A stretch of DNA of 64,000 nucleotides. Origin: JAKALX01 sp964508715. GTDB lineage: Bacteria > Chloroflexota > Dehalococcoidia > Tepidiformales > Tepidiformaceae. Numbering within the stretch: position 1 is the first letter of the stretch; each line of letters starts with the position of its first letter. The DNA is taken from NCBI GenBank assembly GCA_964508715.1, contig CAZDUX010000002.1, positions 1 through 64,000 of the forward strand, written 5' to 3'. The notes under the pieces are model-generated. The model did not search any database, had not been told where the DNA came from, and saw only the letters and a list, made by a program, of their open reading frames with translations. This document shows positions 53,795-62,033 of the stretch, one piece after another. The position numbers were made by a program, and so were the translations under genes.

Positions 53795-54364
53795 GTGAGT
53801 GAAGAGCAATCGCCGGAGCCAGCCGGGCAGGAACCCGCCCGCGTACGGCGGCGGCTGGAGAGTGGCGGGCAAGCGGACACGAAGGGCCGCTCGGGCTGCC
53901 TGGTAGCCGGGGCAGTGCTCGGGATTCTCGTCGGGGTAATGTTTGCGCTCTATGGGCTGCCACCGATCCTGAAGCACTTCTATGGCGAACAACGAATCGC
54001 CGCAGGAGGAACCTTCGAGGGAGATGGGAAGCTGATGCGCGTTGATACCATCGCGCCGCTCGCGAAGACTCGTGACGAGGATCGCGAGGGCTGGGCCGCC
54101 GAACTCTCGGTCACCATCAACAAGACGTGGGACGCAAACGCCTCGGATTTCTCGCTCGAGTTCACGGAGGGCGGAGACTGGCTGAAAGCGACGGCTATCG
54201 GTATCGACGAGGCGGCCGCGTCGAACGTGACGTCACCGTCGATCATGTTCGACATAGCGAAGTTAGCCGAGCCGCACCGACTGCAACTCATCTTCCCGGC
54301 ACATGCGGGTAACCCAAAGTACCTCCACCTGGCGAGTCCGCGGATCCGGTGGGAGCTGCCATGA
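53795..54364 (+). CDS. Single-span membrane protein of unknown function
   Basis: A 189-residue protein: a hydrophilic N-terminal tail of about 32 residues, one transmembrane helix at about 34-57 (GCLVAGAVLGILVGVMFALYG), and a C-terminal extracytoplasmic domain likely of beta type. Not recognised as a known family. The GTG start has a TACGCT element at leaderless spacing. Its TGA overlaps the ATG of the glycosylase gene (ATGA), so both are on one transcript. Confidence 0.72.
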   Translation: MSEEQSPEPAGQEPARVRRRLESGGQADTKGRSGCLVAGAVLGILVGVMFALYGLPPILKHFYGEQRIAAGGTFEGDGKLMRVDTIAPLAKTRDEDREGWAAELSVTINKTWDANASDFSLEFTEGGDWLKATAIGIDEAAASNVTSPSIMFDIAKLAEPHRLQLIFPAHAGNPKYLHLASPRIRWELP

Positions 54365-54927
54365 GCGAGCACCCGCGGAGCAATGTTGAGGAACAGCGGA
54401 CCCTACCCCACTACCTGCGGCACGGTCTGCGGCTTGTGTTCATCGGTTATAACCCGGCGATTTACTCGGCCGAGGCGGGGCACTATTACGCACGCCCGGG
54501 GAACATGTTCTGGAAGCAACTCAGTGCGTCCGGGCTCGCGGGGCGCGACGTTCGCCCCGAGGACGATCAGGTACTGGCAGGTGAGGCCGGGATCGGGTTC
54601 ACCGACCTGTGCTGCCGCCCGACCGTCCGTGCAAGCGAACTGCGCCCCGCAGAGGTTGCCGAGGGTGCCCGGCGGCTCCATGGGGAGTTGCTGGAATACG
54701 AACCGCGGTTCGCGGTATTCAGTGGGCGGGGGATCTACCAGCTCTTCGGGCGGCATGCCCTGGGGATGGCGGCGCGCGACCTGGCGCGGCGAGAATACGG
54801 CATACAGCCCGAACGGATCGGTGCCACGATTCCGTTCGTCATCCCCAGCTCGAGCGGCCTCGCAAGCAAGTGGCACCGGGAGCGGCTCGAATGGCTCGAG
54901 GAACTCCGGCGGCTCGTGGAAGGCTGA
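54361..54927 (+). CDS. Mug/TDG-type mismatch uracil-DNA glycosylase
   Basis: Removes uracil or thymine opposite guanine in base-excision repair; 188 residues. Motif 1 is FIGYNPAIYSAEAGHYYARPGN-like, with key residues Asn in GYNP, His in GHYY and FW after PGNM. The second motif is VIPSSSGLA (PSSSGLN in family members). ATG 54361 sits in the upstream gene's stop codon. It ends 9 nt before the convergent oxidoreductase gene. Confidence 0.87.
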   Translation: MSEHPRSNVEEQRTLPHYLRHGLRLVFIGYNPAIYSAEAGHYYARPGNMFWKQLSASGLAGRDVRPEDDQVLAGEAGIGFTDLCCRPTVRASELRPAEVAEGARRLHGELLEYEPRFAVFSGRGIYQLFGRHALGMAARDLARREYGIQPERIGATIPFVIPSSSGLASKWHRERLEWLEELRRLVEG

Positions 54928-54936
54928 CGCCTGCGT

Positions 54937-56355
54937 TCAACGAAGGACGCTGCCCAGTGCCGCCCGTGCGGCATGATAACCACACATGCCATGAACTCCG
55001 GCGCCCGGCGGTGTGGATGACGAGCAGAGAAAGAGACGGGGGTCGGGGGTGCGGTAGGGATTCCAGCGAACAGCCGGCCTGAAGAAGAGCTGGAGCCCGG
55101 CATGAGAGCCACCGGTGATGTCGCCGCCGATGTAGTTGGCGTTTCCACTTTCCAGGGCGGCCGGTGCCGTGATATGGCGGGCGAGAACGAGATCACGAAA
55201 CCCGGGTGCAAATCGCTCAATCTGCGCCTCTATGCGCTCGGTCATGTCGGCATCACAGCCATGGGGAACATGACAATAGGCCCAGAACGTGTGGCAACCC
55301 TCCGGGGCCCGGGATGAATCTACGAGTGATTGCTGGGCGGCAATGACGAACGGGCGTTCAGGCACGAGCCCATGGCCTGCCTCCCACTCGGCCCGGGCAA
55401 CTTCGGCGAGGGTGCCGCCGGCATGAACCGTTCCGGCGCGCCTGGCCTGGAGTGCGGTCCAGGGAACCGGACCCGAGAGCGCATAGTCCAGCTTGAAGAC
55501 CGAAGCGCCGTACTTCCACCGCTCGAGTTGCCAGTGGTAGACACCTCGGAAGTGATTACCCGTGATCGCGAGGAGTTGGCGCGGGGTCAGATCGAACAAG
55601 ACGGCTTTCGCGGCGGGGAGGTCGGCGAGTGTCCGAACCGCGCGGCCACATTCGACTTCGCCCCCAAGCGCTCTGAACGCAGATATGAGGGCGTCCGTAA
55701 TGCGCTGCGAACCGCCACGAGCAACCGGCCAGCCATCGGCATGCCCTGCTGCGCCGAGAACGAAGCCGAAGGAGGCAGTGAACCAGGCATCGAGAGGGAG
55801 AGTGGCATGGGCGGCGATCCCGGCGAACAGTGCCCGGGCGTGGTCGCCGCGGAACTGGCGGCGAGCCAGTCGGGATGCCGGCCAGAGTGAGCGGCCCCCG
55901 AATCGCGCCATCGCAATCGGGTACCGGGGCAGGCGAATAACGGGCGACATGATAGCCGGGGCGAGCTTGCGCCAGTCGTCCACGATGGGCGCCATGAGGT
56001 CACGATAGGCCGGGCCATCGGGACCGAGATCGAACGCCGTCGCGTTGAGCGATCGATGGAGTGCCGCCGCACTTCCATCGTCGAACGGGTGCGCGGCGAG
56101 GATCTCAGGGTGAAGCCATTCGAGGCCATGGGACTCGAGGTCGAGTTGTCGGAAGAACGGCGAACTCGCAGCCATGGGGTGGACAGCAGAGCAGGTGTCG
56201 TGGACGAACCCGGGGAGCGTGAGCTCAGCAGAGCGCGCGCCGCCGCCCGGGCTCTCATTAGCTTCGAGGATACAGACGCGCTGGCCTGCACGGGCCAGGG
56301 TCACCGCGGCGGCAAGCCCATTCGGGCCAGAACCGACGACAACGGCATCGAACAT
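54937..56355 (-). CDS. Phytoene-desaturase-like FAD oxidoreductase
   Basis: A 472-residue flavoprotein of the CrtI/PYROXD2 group. The dinucleotide motif is VVGSGPNGLAAAVTLARAG, with the acidic ribose-binding residue in ILEANESPGGG. The C-terminal substrate segment includes GGDITGGSHAGLQ. No other carotenoid genes are adjacent, so the substrate is unclear. CAGACT lies 7 nt before the ATG. Confidence 0.87.
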   Translation of the reverse strand: MFDAVVVGSGPNGLAAAVTLARAGQRVCILEANESPGGGARSAELTLPGFVHDTCSAVHPMAASSPFFRQLDLESHGLEWLHPEILAAHPFDDGSAAALHRSLNATAFDLGPDGPAYRDLMAPIVDDWRKLAPAIMSPVIRLPRYPIAMARFGGRSLWPASRLARRQFRGDHARALFAGIAAHATLPLDAWFTASFGFVLGAAGHADGWPVARGGSQRITDALISAFRALGGEVECGRAVRTLADLPAAKAVLFDLTPRQLLAITGNHFRGVYHWQLERWKYGASVFKLDYALSGPVPWTALQARRAGTVHAGGTLAEVARAEWEAGHGLVPERPFVIAAQQSLVDSSRAPEGCHTFWAYCHVPHGCDADMTERIEAQIERFAPGFRDLVLARHITAPAALESGNANYIGGDITGGSHAGLQLFFRPAVRWNPYRTPDPRLFLCSSSTPPGAGVHGMCGYHAARAALGSVLR

Positions 56356-57109
56356 GGCGTGGAGTCTGACGGGCAGGGGCCACGGGCTGCAACCAGCCGG
56401 ACAGTCCAGCCTGTGGCGATACTCCGGCTTTGCCGGCGTTCAGTCGACCCGCGACAAACCAAAAAGCGGCATGAGTGGGCTGCGGAGGCCCTGCCGCTCA
56501 ACACGAACGCCCGCTCAAACGCGGCAGGGGCGCCTCGTACCTTGCGGCGAAGAGGCACCCCTGCCATGTGCGCCGGAGGTCGTAATCGGGAGCCTGGCAA
56601 GCCTCTCACCCAGGCGCGCGCAGAGCGCAGCGACCCGGAAGAGGTTCGCTTCCGCCCTGGACAGTTCGGGCGCGGGCCCGAGTCCCCGGGTGCAGACAGG
56701 TTGCGCCTCGACAGCGCACCCCGCGGACCCGGTGACATCGCCGTTGGCCGAAGCCATGCTGGCGACCCGTCCATGGCACGTCCGCACCGATGACACGTCA
56801 CCGGGACGGGCGTTGCGGCAGTGACGGGAGCCGGCGCTTGCGCGTCGCACCTCCCCTCGGTTGCCGCCGGGTGGCTCCCGACCACCCCGCCTCCAACACG
56901 CCGAACTCTACGAGTGCGGGGCCAGCCAGGTCCAGAACGTTATGACGTGCCATCCCTGCTTTCACAAAGGCTTGACGATGAGCCCTGGTTATCGTCGCGG
57001 GCAGCTTCGAGCTGCAGTGCACTGGCCCCGGTCCGGTTTGGCGTTTATGCATTGGAAGGTCTGCCCCCGCCTCGAGGATCTGCCCCGGACAGACTACTCG
57101 GCGGACGAA
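56356..57109. other. 754-bp region without a gene, with strong hairpin
   Basis: No coding frame looks real. GGCAGGGG-C-GCCTC (56523-56536) pairs with GAGGC-A-CCCCTGCC (56552-56565): 13 base pairs with a single C-A mismatch and a 15-nt loop. There is no T run. It could be a transcript end for the hemerythrin gene, a small RNA or a relic of a mobile element. Confidence 0.45.
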
Positions 57110-57703
57110 CTACATCGAACGAGCTTCGAGTTCGGCCATCGCCCGTGCGAGCTCCGGGAAACGTTCGGGGGGGAGGAGTTCTTCGGCTGGCACGAAGACG
57201 TCATCCTCCTCATCGCCAAAGTGGCCCTGGAGGATCCAGTCGAGGCGCATCACGTTGTCTTTGAGGGCTGCGAGGATCTCCAGTGTGACGCCGCCATCGG
57301 CTGCCGCCAGGTGCTGTTCGATGCCGGCCTGTTCGGAAGTCACCTCGTCATGGCCGTCAGCAATGGCCGCCAGCGTCTTCTCGAGGAGTGCATGGCGCTC
57401 GCGGACCGCATCGTGCTGCACGAACATATCTTCGACTGCAAGGTCGGTAACATCGTTCAGGCCTTCAAGCACCGGGAAAAGGATCTCCTCTTCCTTCGCG
57501 ATGTGGAGGGTGAGGTCGACCTGCATGAAGGCGAAGAGATCGCGGACTGCCTCGATACCCGCGGCGATGACATCTTCGGCAGCGCCCTCGATGGCCGCCT
57601 GGCCAATGGCGTTCCGGGCATCGCTCACCACCTCCTCAATCATGCGGTGTTCGCGGATGAGACCGGCGAGCGGCTCGGGAAGCATGGTCGAGAGGTCCTG
57701 CAT
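57110..57703 (-). CDS. Hemerythrin-like HHE-domain protein
   Basis: A 197-residue four-helix bundle likely to bind a di-iron or similar metal site. Ligand candidates are REHRMIEE, LHIAKEEEILFPVLE, QHDAVRERHALLE and HFGDEEDDVFVPAEELL-type positions (His/Glu spaced as in HHE proteins). Roles in the family include oxygen or nitric-oxide sensing and iron handling. ATG 57703 has AGGAG at 5-6 nt. It lies 66 nt after nadE on the same strand. Confidence 0.87.
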   Translation of the reverse strand: MQDLSTMLPEPLAGLIREHRMIEEVVSDARNAIGQAAIEGAAEDVIAAGIEAVRDLFAFMQVDLTLHIAKEEEILFPVLEGLNDVTDLAVEDMFVQHDAVRERHALLEKTLAAIADGHDEVTSEQAGIEQHLAAADGGVTLEILAALKDNVMRLDWILQGHFGDEEDDVFVPAEELLPPERFPELARAMAELEARSM

Positions 57704-57769
57704 AGCTGCTCCTGCAGAAAAGCTGATTCCATCGTAGCTGTGACGGCCAATGACAGAAGTCACGCGCTC

Positions 57770-59764
57770 CTACTCGTCGGGGATCGTGGCGGCTTCGGTG
57801 AGCCAGGCGCCGGGTAATGCGTCGGGCGGCATGCGCCAGTCCCCACGTGGCGACAACGACCCGCCCGATCCGACCTTCGGTCCGTCGGGCAGGCAATCAC
57901 GCTTGAACTGGTTGGCGAAGAAACGGCGAAGGAAGACCGTGAGCCAGTGCTTGATCTCGCCAATGGTGAACTTGCCGTCGAATGCGTGGTATGCCATGCG
58001 CGCGATTCGTCGCGGGCCGAATCCAAAACGCGTGAAGTGATACAGGAAGAAGTCATTGAGGTCGTATGGCCCGACCACACCCTCGGTAAGGTGTGTAATC
58101 TCCCCCGAAGGCGAGAGGCGGCGCAGCTCCGGGGAGATGGGGATAGCCAGCACGTCGCGTAGGGCCCTGGCAACACCGGGCTCCGAACTAAAAACAGCAT
58201 CGGCAGCCCAGAGGATGAGCTGGGAGACCAGCGTCTTCGGGACGCCGGCATTCGCGGCGTAATGCGACATGTGGTCGCCACCATACGTTGTCCAGCCGAG
58301 GGCTAGTTCGGACAGGTCGCCCGTCCCAAGGTCGAACCCCTTGTACCGGGACGTCAGGGCGAAGAGCAGGTACTTGCGAGCCCACGCCTGGACGTTCTCG
58401 AACGTAACGTCTTCGAGTTCCGCATCGTGGTCGATGGCATCGAAGATCGCGTGTGACACCTCCTTGATGTCGATCTCCTGGAGGCGGGCGCCGAGCGTGG
58501 TCACCAGGTCGCAGGCGGCACGATAGGTGGCGTCCGACGTCCCGAATCCCGGCATGGTGATTCCCCAGACATCGCTACGGGGTTTGCCCAGCAGGTCCAT
58601 CGCATGGACGGCGGCGATGAGTGCAAGCGTCGAGTCGCGCCCACCCGAGACCCCGACGAAGATGCGGCGGGCATCAGCCGGCAGCGACTCGAGGCGGCGG
58701 GCGATGGAGCTCGCGATGATGAGAAAGACCTCGTGGCAGCGATCATCGAGACCGCGTGTGTCGTCCGGAGCATAGGGGAGGGGATTGATCCGACGCCGGA
58801 AGGCCAGGAACGGCGCGCCATCGCGATCACCAAATGGGGGCAGCACAACTTCACGCATCGGGCGTGCGAACTCCCGGGCGTTCTGCCCCCACGAGGTCTG
58901 GCGCATTCGATCGGTGGCGAGCGCATGGAGGTCGGCGTCGACAACCTCGAGCGTGCCGTCCATCGTGAAGCGCTCGGTCTCGGCAATAATCTCGCCACGG
59001 TCAGCAATGAGGCCCTGCCCGTCCCATGCAACGTCAGCCGTCGATTCGCCGAAGCCAGCGGCACTGTAGAGCTGCACGGCAAGGTTCTTGGCGGACGAAC
59101 TCGAGACAAGTTGCTCACGGTACCCGGACTTGCCGACGGTGATGTTGGACGCCGAGAGATTGGCGAGAATCGTGGCTCCCGAGAGTGCGGCGATCGTGCC
59201 GGGCGGGACCGGCACCCAGAGGTCCTCGCAAATGTCGGTGTGGAGGGCGAAGCCCTCGAACCCCTCGACCCCGCATACGATGTCAGTTCCGAACGGGATC
59301 CGCTGCCCGAGGAGTTCGATTTCAGAGACGGCCGGGTCACTGCCCGTGGCGAACCACCGGAGCTCATAGAACTCGCGGTAGTTGGGCGGGTACGACTTCG
59401 GGGCTGCCATGGCAAGGCGCCCCCGCGAGAAGGTGACCGCGCAGTTGTAGAGCGCGCCTCCCGCACGGATAGGCATTCCTACCGAAATGACCATCTCCAG
59501 CTCCTTCGTCTGCTCAACCAGCCAGGCGAGCGAGTCGATAGCGGCGCGAAGGAGCACATCCTGGAAAAGCAGATCGCCGGACGAATAGCCGGTGAGTCCA
59601 AGCTCCGGGCATACCGCGTACTGGGCGCCCTGCTCATATGCCTGTTCAAGCACGCGGAGGTGGGCCTCAGCGTTCCCCATAGGGTCGGCAAGGCGGACGG
59701 CAGGAATGCAGACGGCCACGCGGGCAAAGCCGTGGTTGCGGATATCCAGAAACGAGGAATCCAT
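57770..59764 (-). CDS. nadE: Glutamine-dependent NAD+ synthetase
   Basis: Last step of NAD+ synthesis. At 664 residues it is the two-domain, glutamine-using form. The N-terminal nitrilase-like glutaminase has the triad Glu (CPELGLTGYS), Lys (APKSYPPNYREFYE) and Cys (LHTDICEDLW). The C-terminal synthetase has the P-loop VGVSGGRDSTLALIAA. TATCAT (59775-59770) is 5 nt before the ATG, near-leaderless. Confidence 0.95.
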   Translation of the reverse strand: MDSSFLDIRNHGFARVAVCIPAVRLADPMGNAEAHLRVLEQAYEQGAQYAVCPELGLTGYSSGDLLFQDVLLRAAIDSLAWLVEQTKELEMVISVGMPIRAGGALYNCAVTFSRGRLAMAAPKSYPPNYREFYELRWFATGSDPAVSEIELLGQRIPFGTDIVCGVEGFEGFALHTDICEDLWVPVPPGTIAALSGATILANLSASNITVGKSGYREQLVSSSSAKNLAVQLYSAAGFGESTADVAWDGQGLIADRGEIIAETERFTMDGTLEVVDADLHALATDRMRQTSWGQNAREFARPMREVVLPPFGDRDGAPFLAFRRRINPLPYAPDDTRGLDDRCHEVFLIIASSIARRLESLPADARRIFVGVSGGRDSTLALIAAVHAMDLLGKPRSDVWGITMPGFGTSDATYRAACDLVTTLGARLQEIDIKEVSHAIFDAIDHDAELEDVTFENVQAWARKYLLFALTSRYKGFDLGTGDLSELALGWTTYGGDHMSHYAANAGVPKTLVSQLILWAADAVFSSEPGVARALRDVLAIPISPELRRLSPSGEITHLTEGVVGPYDLNDFFLYHFTRFGFGPRRIARMAYHAFDGKFTIGEIKHWLTVFLRRFFANQFKRDCLPDGPKVGSGGSLSPRGDWRMPPDALPGAWLTEAATIPDE

Positions 59765-60022
59765 AGCTCATGATAGTTCGAGGGGTGCGCTTACGGCAGT
59801 TCGGGTCCCCGGTCCCCGCCACCAGTAGAGCCGGGGCGCAGAAACACCCTGCGGCAGTGGCACCGGGGGCTCACCTCGGCCGGTCCGGGGAGGCGATCGG
59901 AAATACCGGTTCGCTCCATCCTCGAGCACCTCAGCATGACAGGCGTACAGCAATGAACCGGATGCTCACGAAGCAGACACCGGTTCGATCCCTGCGACGA
60001 AGGCGGGAAGCTGGATACTGTA
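59765..60022. other. 258-bp divergent gap
   Basis: Holds the nadE -10 at its left edge. The rest is GC-rich with repeated CCGG-type motifs; no gene or known riboswitch is recognised. Confidence 0.4.
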
Positions 60023-60214
60023 ATGGTGAACCTGCTCTCTGTTCTCGCCCCGACATCGAAGCTACCGGACCCGTTCGACATCGGCGGTGACCTTGTCCAG
60101 CAGGTGGCCACACGGGCAGCCATCAAGACCATGAAGGTGGAAGCCGAGATGAGCCGCGAACTCCTCGGGCTGCTCGATCCGAATGCAGGGACCCGGTTGA
60201 ACCGAAGAGCCTGA
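60023..60214 (+). CDS. Small YjfB-like protein
   Basis: A 63-residue protein whose helical part (QVATRAAIKTMKVEAEM) resembles the YjfB 'putative motility protein' family; the match is by eye only. GATACT (60014-60019) lies 3 nt before ATG 60023 but exactly 6 nt before the in-frame GTG at 60026, so a leaderless GTG start is possible. No motility genes are nearby. Confidence 0.55.
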   Translation: MVNLLSVLAPTSKLPDPFDIGGDLVQQVATRAAIKTMKVEAEMSRELLGLLDPNAGTRLNRRA

Positions 60215-60271
60215 CCGCTGGCACCCTTACGGCATATCGGCGTACCCGGTTCCGCTATTGATAGCCATCCG

Positions 60272-60283
60272 TATACTTGCCAT
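60272..60283 (+). promoter_or_regulatory. Leaderless promoter of the first TetR gene
   Basis: A consensus TATACT (60272-60277) ends exactly 6 nt before the GTG, with no Shine-Dalgarno. It is the cleanest example of the leaderless arrangement in the window. Confidence 0.65.
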
Positions 60284-60886
60284 GTGGTTGCACGGGCTCG
60301 AAACAACCATGCCGCAGACCCGGGCTGTACACGCCGGAGAATCCTGGATGCGGCCCAGGAGTTGTTCGCTGCGCACGGCTACGAGCGGACCACCGTCAAA
60401 GCAATCGCCTCGCGGCTCGATATCACGGATCCGGCGCTGTACCACCACTTTCGTTCGAAACGCGAGATCTTCGAATCGCTCCTGGTAGAACCCGGCCTCG
60501 CCGGCGTAGACGGAATTGAAGGCACACGGTTCAACCGCGATGCCCTCATCGACCGCCTCCTCTCGATGTTCGAGGCCTATAACCAGCACGCCGACCTCCT
60601 TCGAATGCTCCTTCGCGAACAGATGTCGGGTGAGCCCGCAAGCATCGCCTTCAGCATCCGCTCCCGGAATACCTACCGGAGCCTGTTCCTGCCGTCGTTC
60701 CTCGCGCTCTACGGAGAGGAAGGGTACGTGATCATCGACGGTCTCTTCGCGCTCCTCTCGGGGTTATCGTGGGATGCGATGCTCGCCTACGGGGCAGACT
60801 TTGGGCGGGTCACCAGGCAGCAGGCATTCCTCGAGCGGGCACGGGCGATGCTCGAACTCGCGATGCCCCGGACGTTCACGAAGTGA
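60284..60886 (+). CDS. TetR-family regulator 1
   Basis: A 200-residue repressor-like protein. The N-terminal helix-turn-helix is clear (RRRILDAAQELFAAHGYERTTVKAIASRL ending YHHFRSKREIFESLL; recognised by residues about 17-66). The C-terminal ligand-binding domain is divergent. The ligand is unknown. The stop codon overlaps the next gene's GTG (GTGA), so both regulators are made together. Confidence 0.9.
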   Translation: MVARARNNHAADPGCTRRRILDAAQELFAAHGYERTTVKAIASRLDITDPALYHHFRSKREIFESLLVEPGLAGVDGIEGTRFNRDALIDRLLSMFEAYNQHADLLRMLLREQMSGEPASIAFSIRSRNTYRSLFLPSFLALYGEEGYVIIDGLFALLSGLSWDAMLAYGADFGRVTRQQAFLERARAMLELAMPRTFTK

Positions 60887-61503
60887 ACCTCGATCAGGAC
60901 GCGTTCGAGCCGGCGCCCAACGCCATCTCGCGGAAAGAGCAGATGCGCGCACGAATACGGGCCGCGGCACTCGATCTCTTTGCGCGCGACGGATTCGAGC
61001 AAACGACGGTCCGCGCAATCGCGGAGCGTGCCGGGCTCAAGGATGGCACGCTCTACTACTATTTCCGGTCGAAACGTGACCTCTTGAACTCCCTCTGGGA
61101 GGCACCATCATCGGGCCTTCGCGACCTGCCGGTGGCGCCGGTGATGGATGGACAACACCTTGTCCGGCTCGTCGACGTGATCCTCGATACAGCCGTTGAA
61201 CAGGATCGGTTGGTGCGCCTCGTGGTACAGCAGACACTCGCCGGTGACCCCATCGCCGCCGCACTTCGAGCCCAGACGATGGCCTACTGGCGGCGCTATC
61301 TGCTACCCCATTTCGAGTCGAACCTCGAACATGCGGATGCTCGCCTCCGGGTCGACCTGCTGGTATCCGTTATCCTCGGAATGGTGTTCGAGGTGCAGAT
61401 GAACGAGGGTGAGTCGGCACCGGCGGTACTGGCGAGCGCGACCTTTCGTAATACTGCGCACCGGCTCGTTGCCGCCATCGTGCCCGTGGCGCCCGCAGCC
61501 TGA
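60883..61503 (+). CDS. TetR-family regulator 2
   Basis: A 206-residue second TetR protein, translationally coupled to the first. Its DNA-binding region (IRAAALDLFARDGF, then TLYYYFRSKRDLLNSL) begins near residue 22, after a short acidic lead. The recognition helices of the two proteins differ, so they probably are not simple duplicates in target choice. They might form a heterodimer or act in series; that is inference. The end overlaps dtd (TGATG). Confidence 0.9.
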   Translation: MNLDQDAFEPAPNAISRKEQMRARIRAAALDLFARDGFEQTTVRAIAERAGLKDGTLYYYFRSKRDLLNSLWEAPSSGLRDLPVAPVMDGQHLVRLVDVILDTAVEQDRLVRLVVQQTLAGDPIAAALRAQTMAYWRRYLLPHFESNLEHADARLRVDLLVSVILGMVFEVQMNEGESAPAVLASATFRNTAHRLVAAIVPVAPAA

Positions 61504-61967
61504 TGCGCGCCGTCGTCCAGCGTGTTGGGCAAGCCAATGTGCGCGTCGCCGGTGAGGTTGTCGCAGAAACAGGTCCTGGTCTCCTCGTGCTCCTCGGCAT
61601 CACCCACTCCGATGACGTGGCTACTGCAAGGAGGCTCGCCGAAAAGGTCGCGGGCCTGCGGATCTTTGAAGATGCGAACGGGAAAATGAACCTCGCCCTC
61701 GCCGACGTGGGCGGCTCGGTACTGTGTGTCAGCCAGTTCACGCTGTATGGCAGCATCCGGCGGGGAAGGCGGCCATCGTTCGATGAAGCTGCACGGCCGG
61801 AACAGGCACAGCCCCTTTGGGAGACATTCTGCGATGAGATCGAGCGAACCGGAATTCAGTGTTCACGAGGACGGTTCGGCGCCGAGATGCAGGTGAGCCT
61901 CGTGAACGATGGCCCGGTGACGCTCATCGTGGATTCAGCGGACCTCGAACAGCCTCGCAGAACTTGA
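61503..61967 (+). CDS. dtd: D-aminoacyl-tRNA deacylase
   Basis: Hydrolyses D-amino acids from mischarged tRNA. It has 154 residues with the family opening MRAVVQRVGQANV, the SQFTLYGS motif and a C-terminal VSLVNDGPVTL, where the Gly-cis-Pro motif usually reads NxGPVT. The ATG shares a base with the preceding stop. Confidence 0.94.
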   Translation: MRAVVQRVGQANVRVAGEVVAETGPGLLVLLGITHSDDVATARRLAEKVAGLRIFEDANGKMNLALADVGGSVLCVSQFTLYGSIRRGRRPSFDEAARPEQAQPLWETFCDEIERTGIQCSRGRFGAEMQVSLVNDGPVTLIVDSADLEQPRRT

Positions 61968-62033
61968 CCGGAACTCGCGGCGCACGCCATCGTCAACCTT
62001 CACGCCAACGATGAACGAAAGAGGCAAACCGCC

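Noticed and set aside
58604..59773. 389-codon plus-strand frame over nadE
   Set aside because: Shadow of the well-supported NAD synthetase gene; composition dominated by Arg/Gly/Glu from reverse-strand codon bias.
59855..59861. GCCACTG on the minus strand, as in cobalamin riboswitches
   Set aside because: The conserved B12-box and surrounding stems are missing, and the nadE promoter lies downstream of it at the start codon.
59980..60000. Sequence GGTTCGATCC resembling a tRNA T-loop
   Set aside because: No acceptor stem, D-loop or anticodon arm can be fitted around it.
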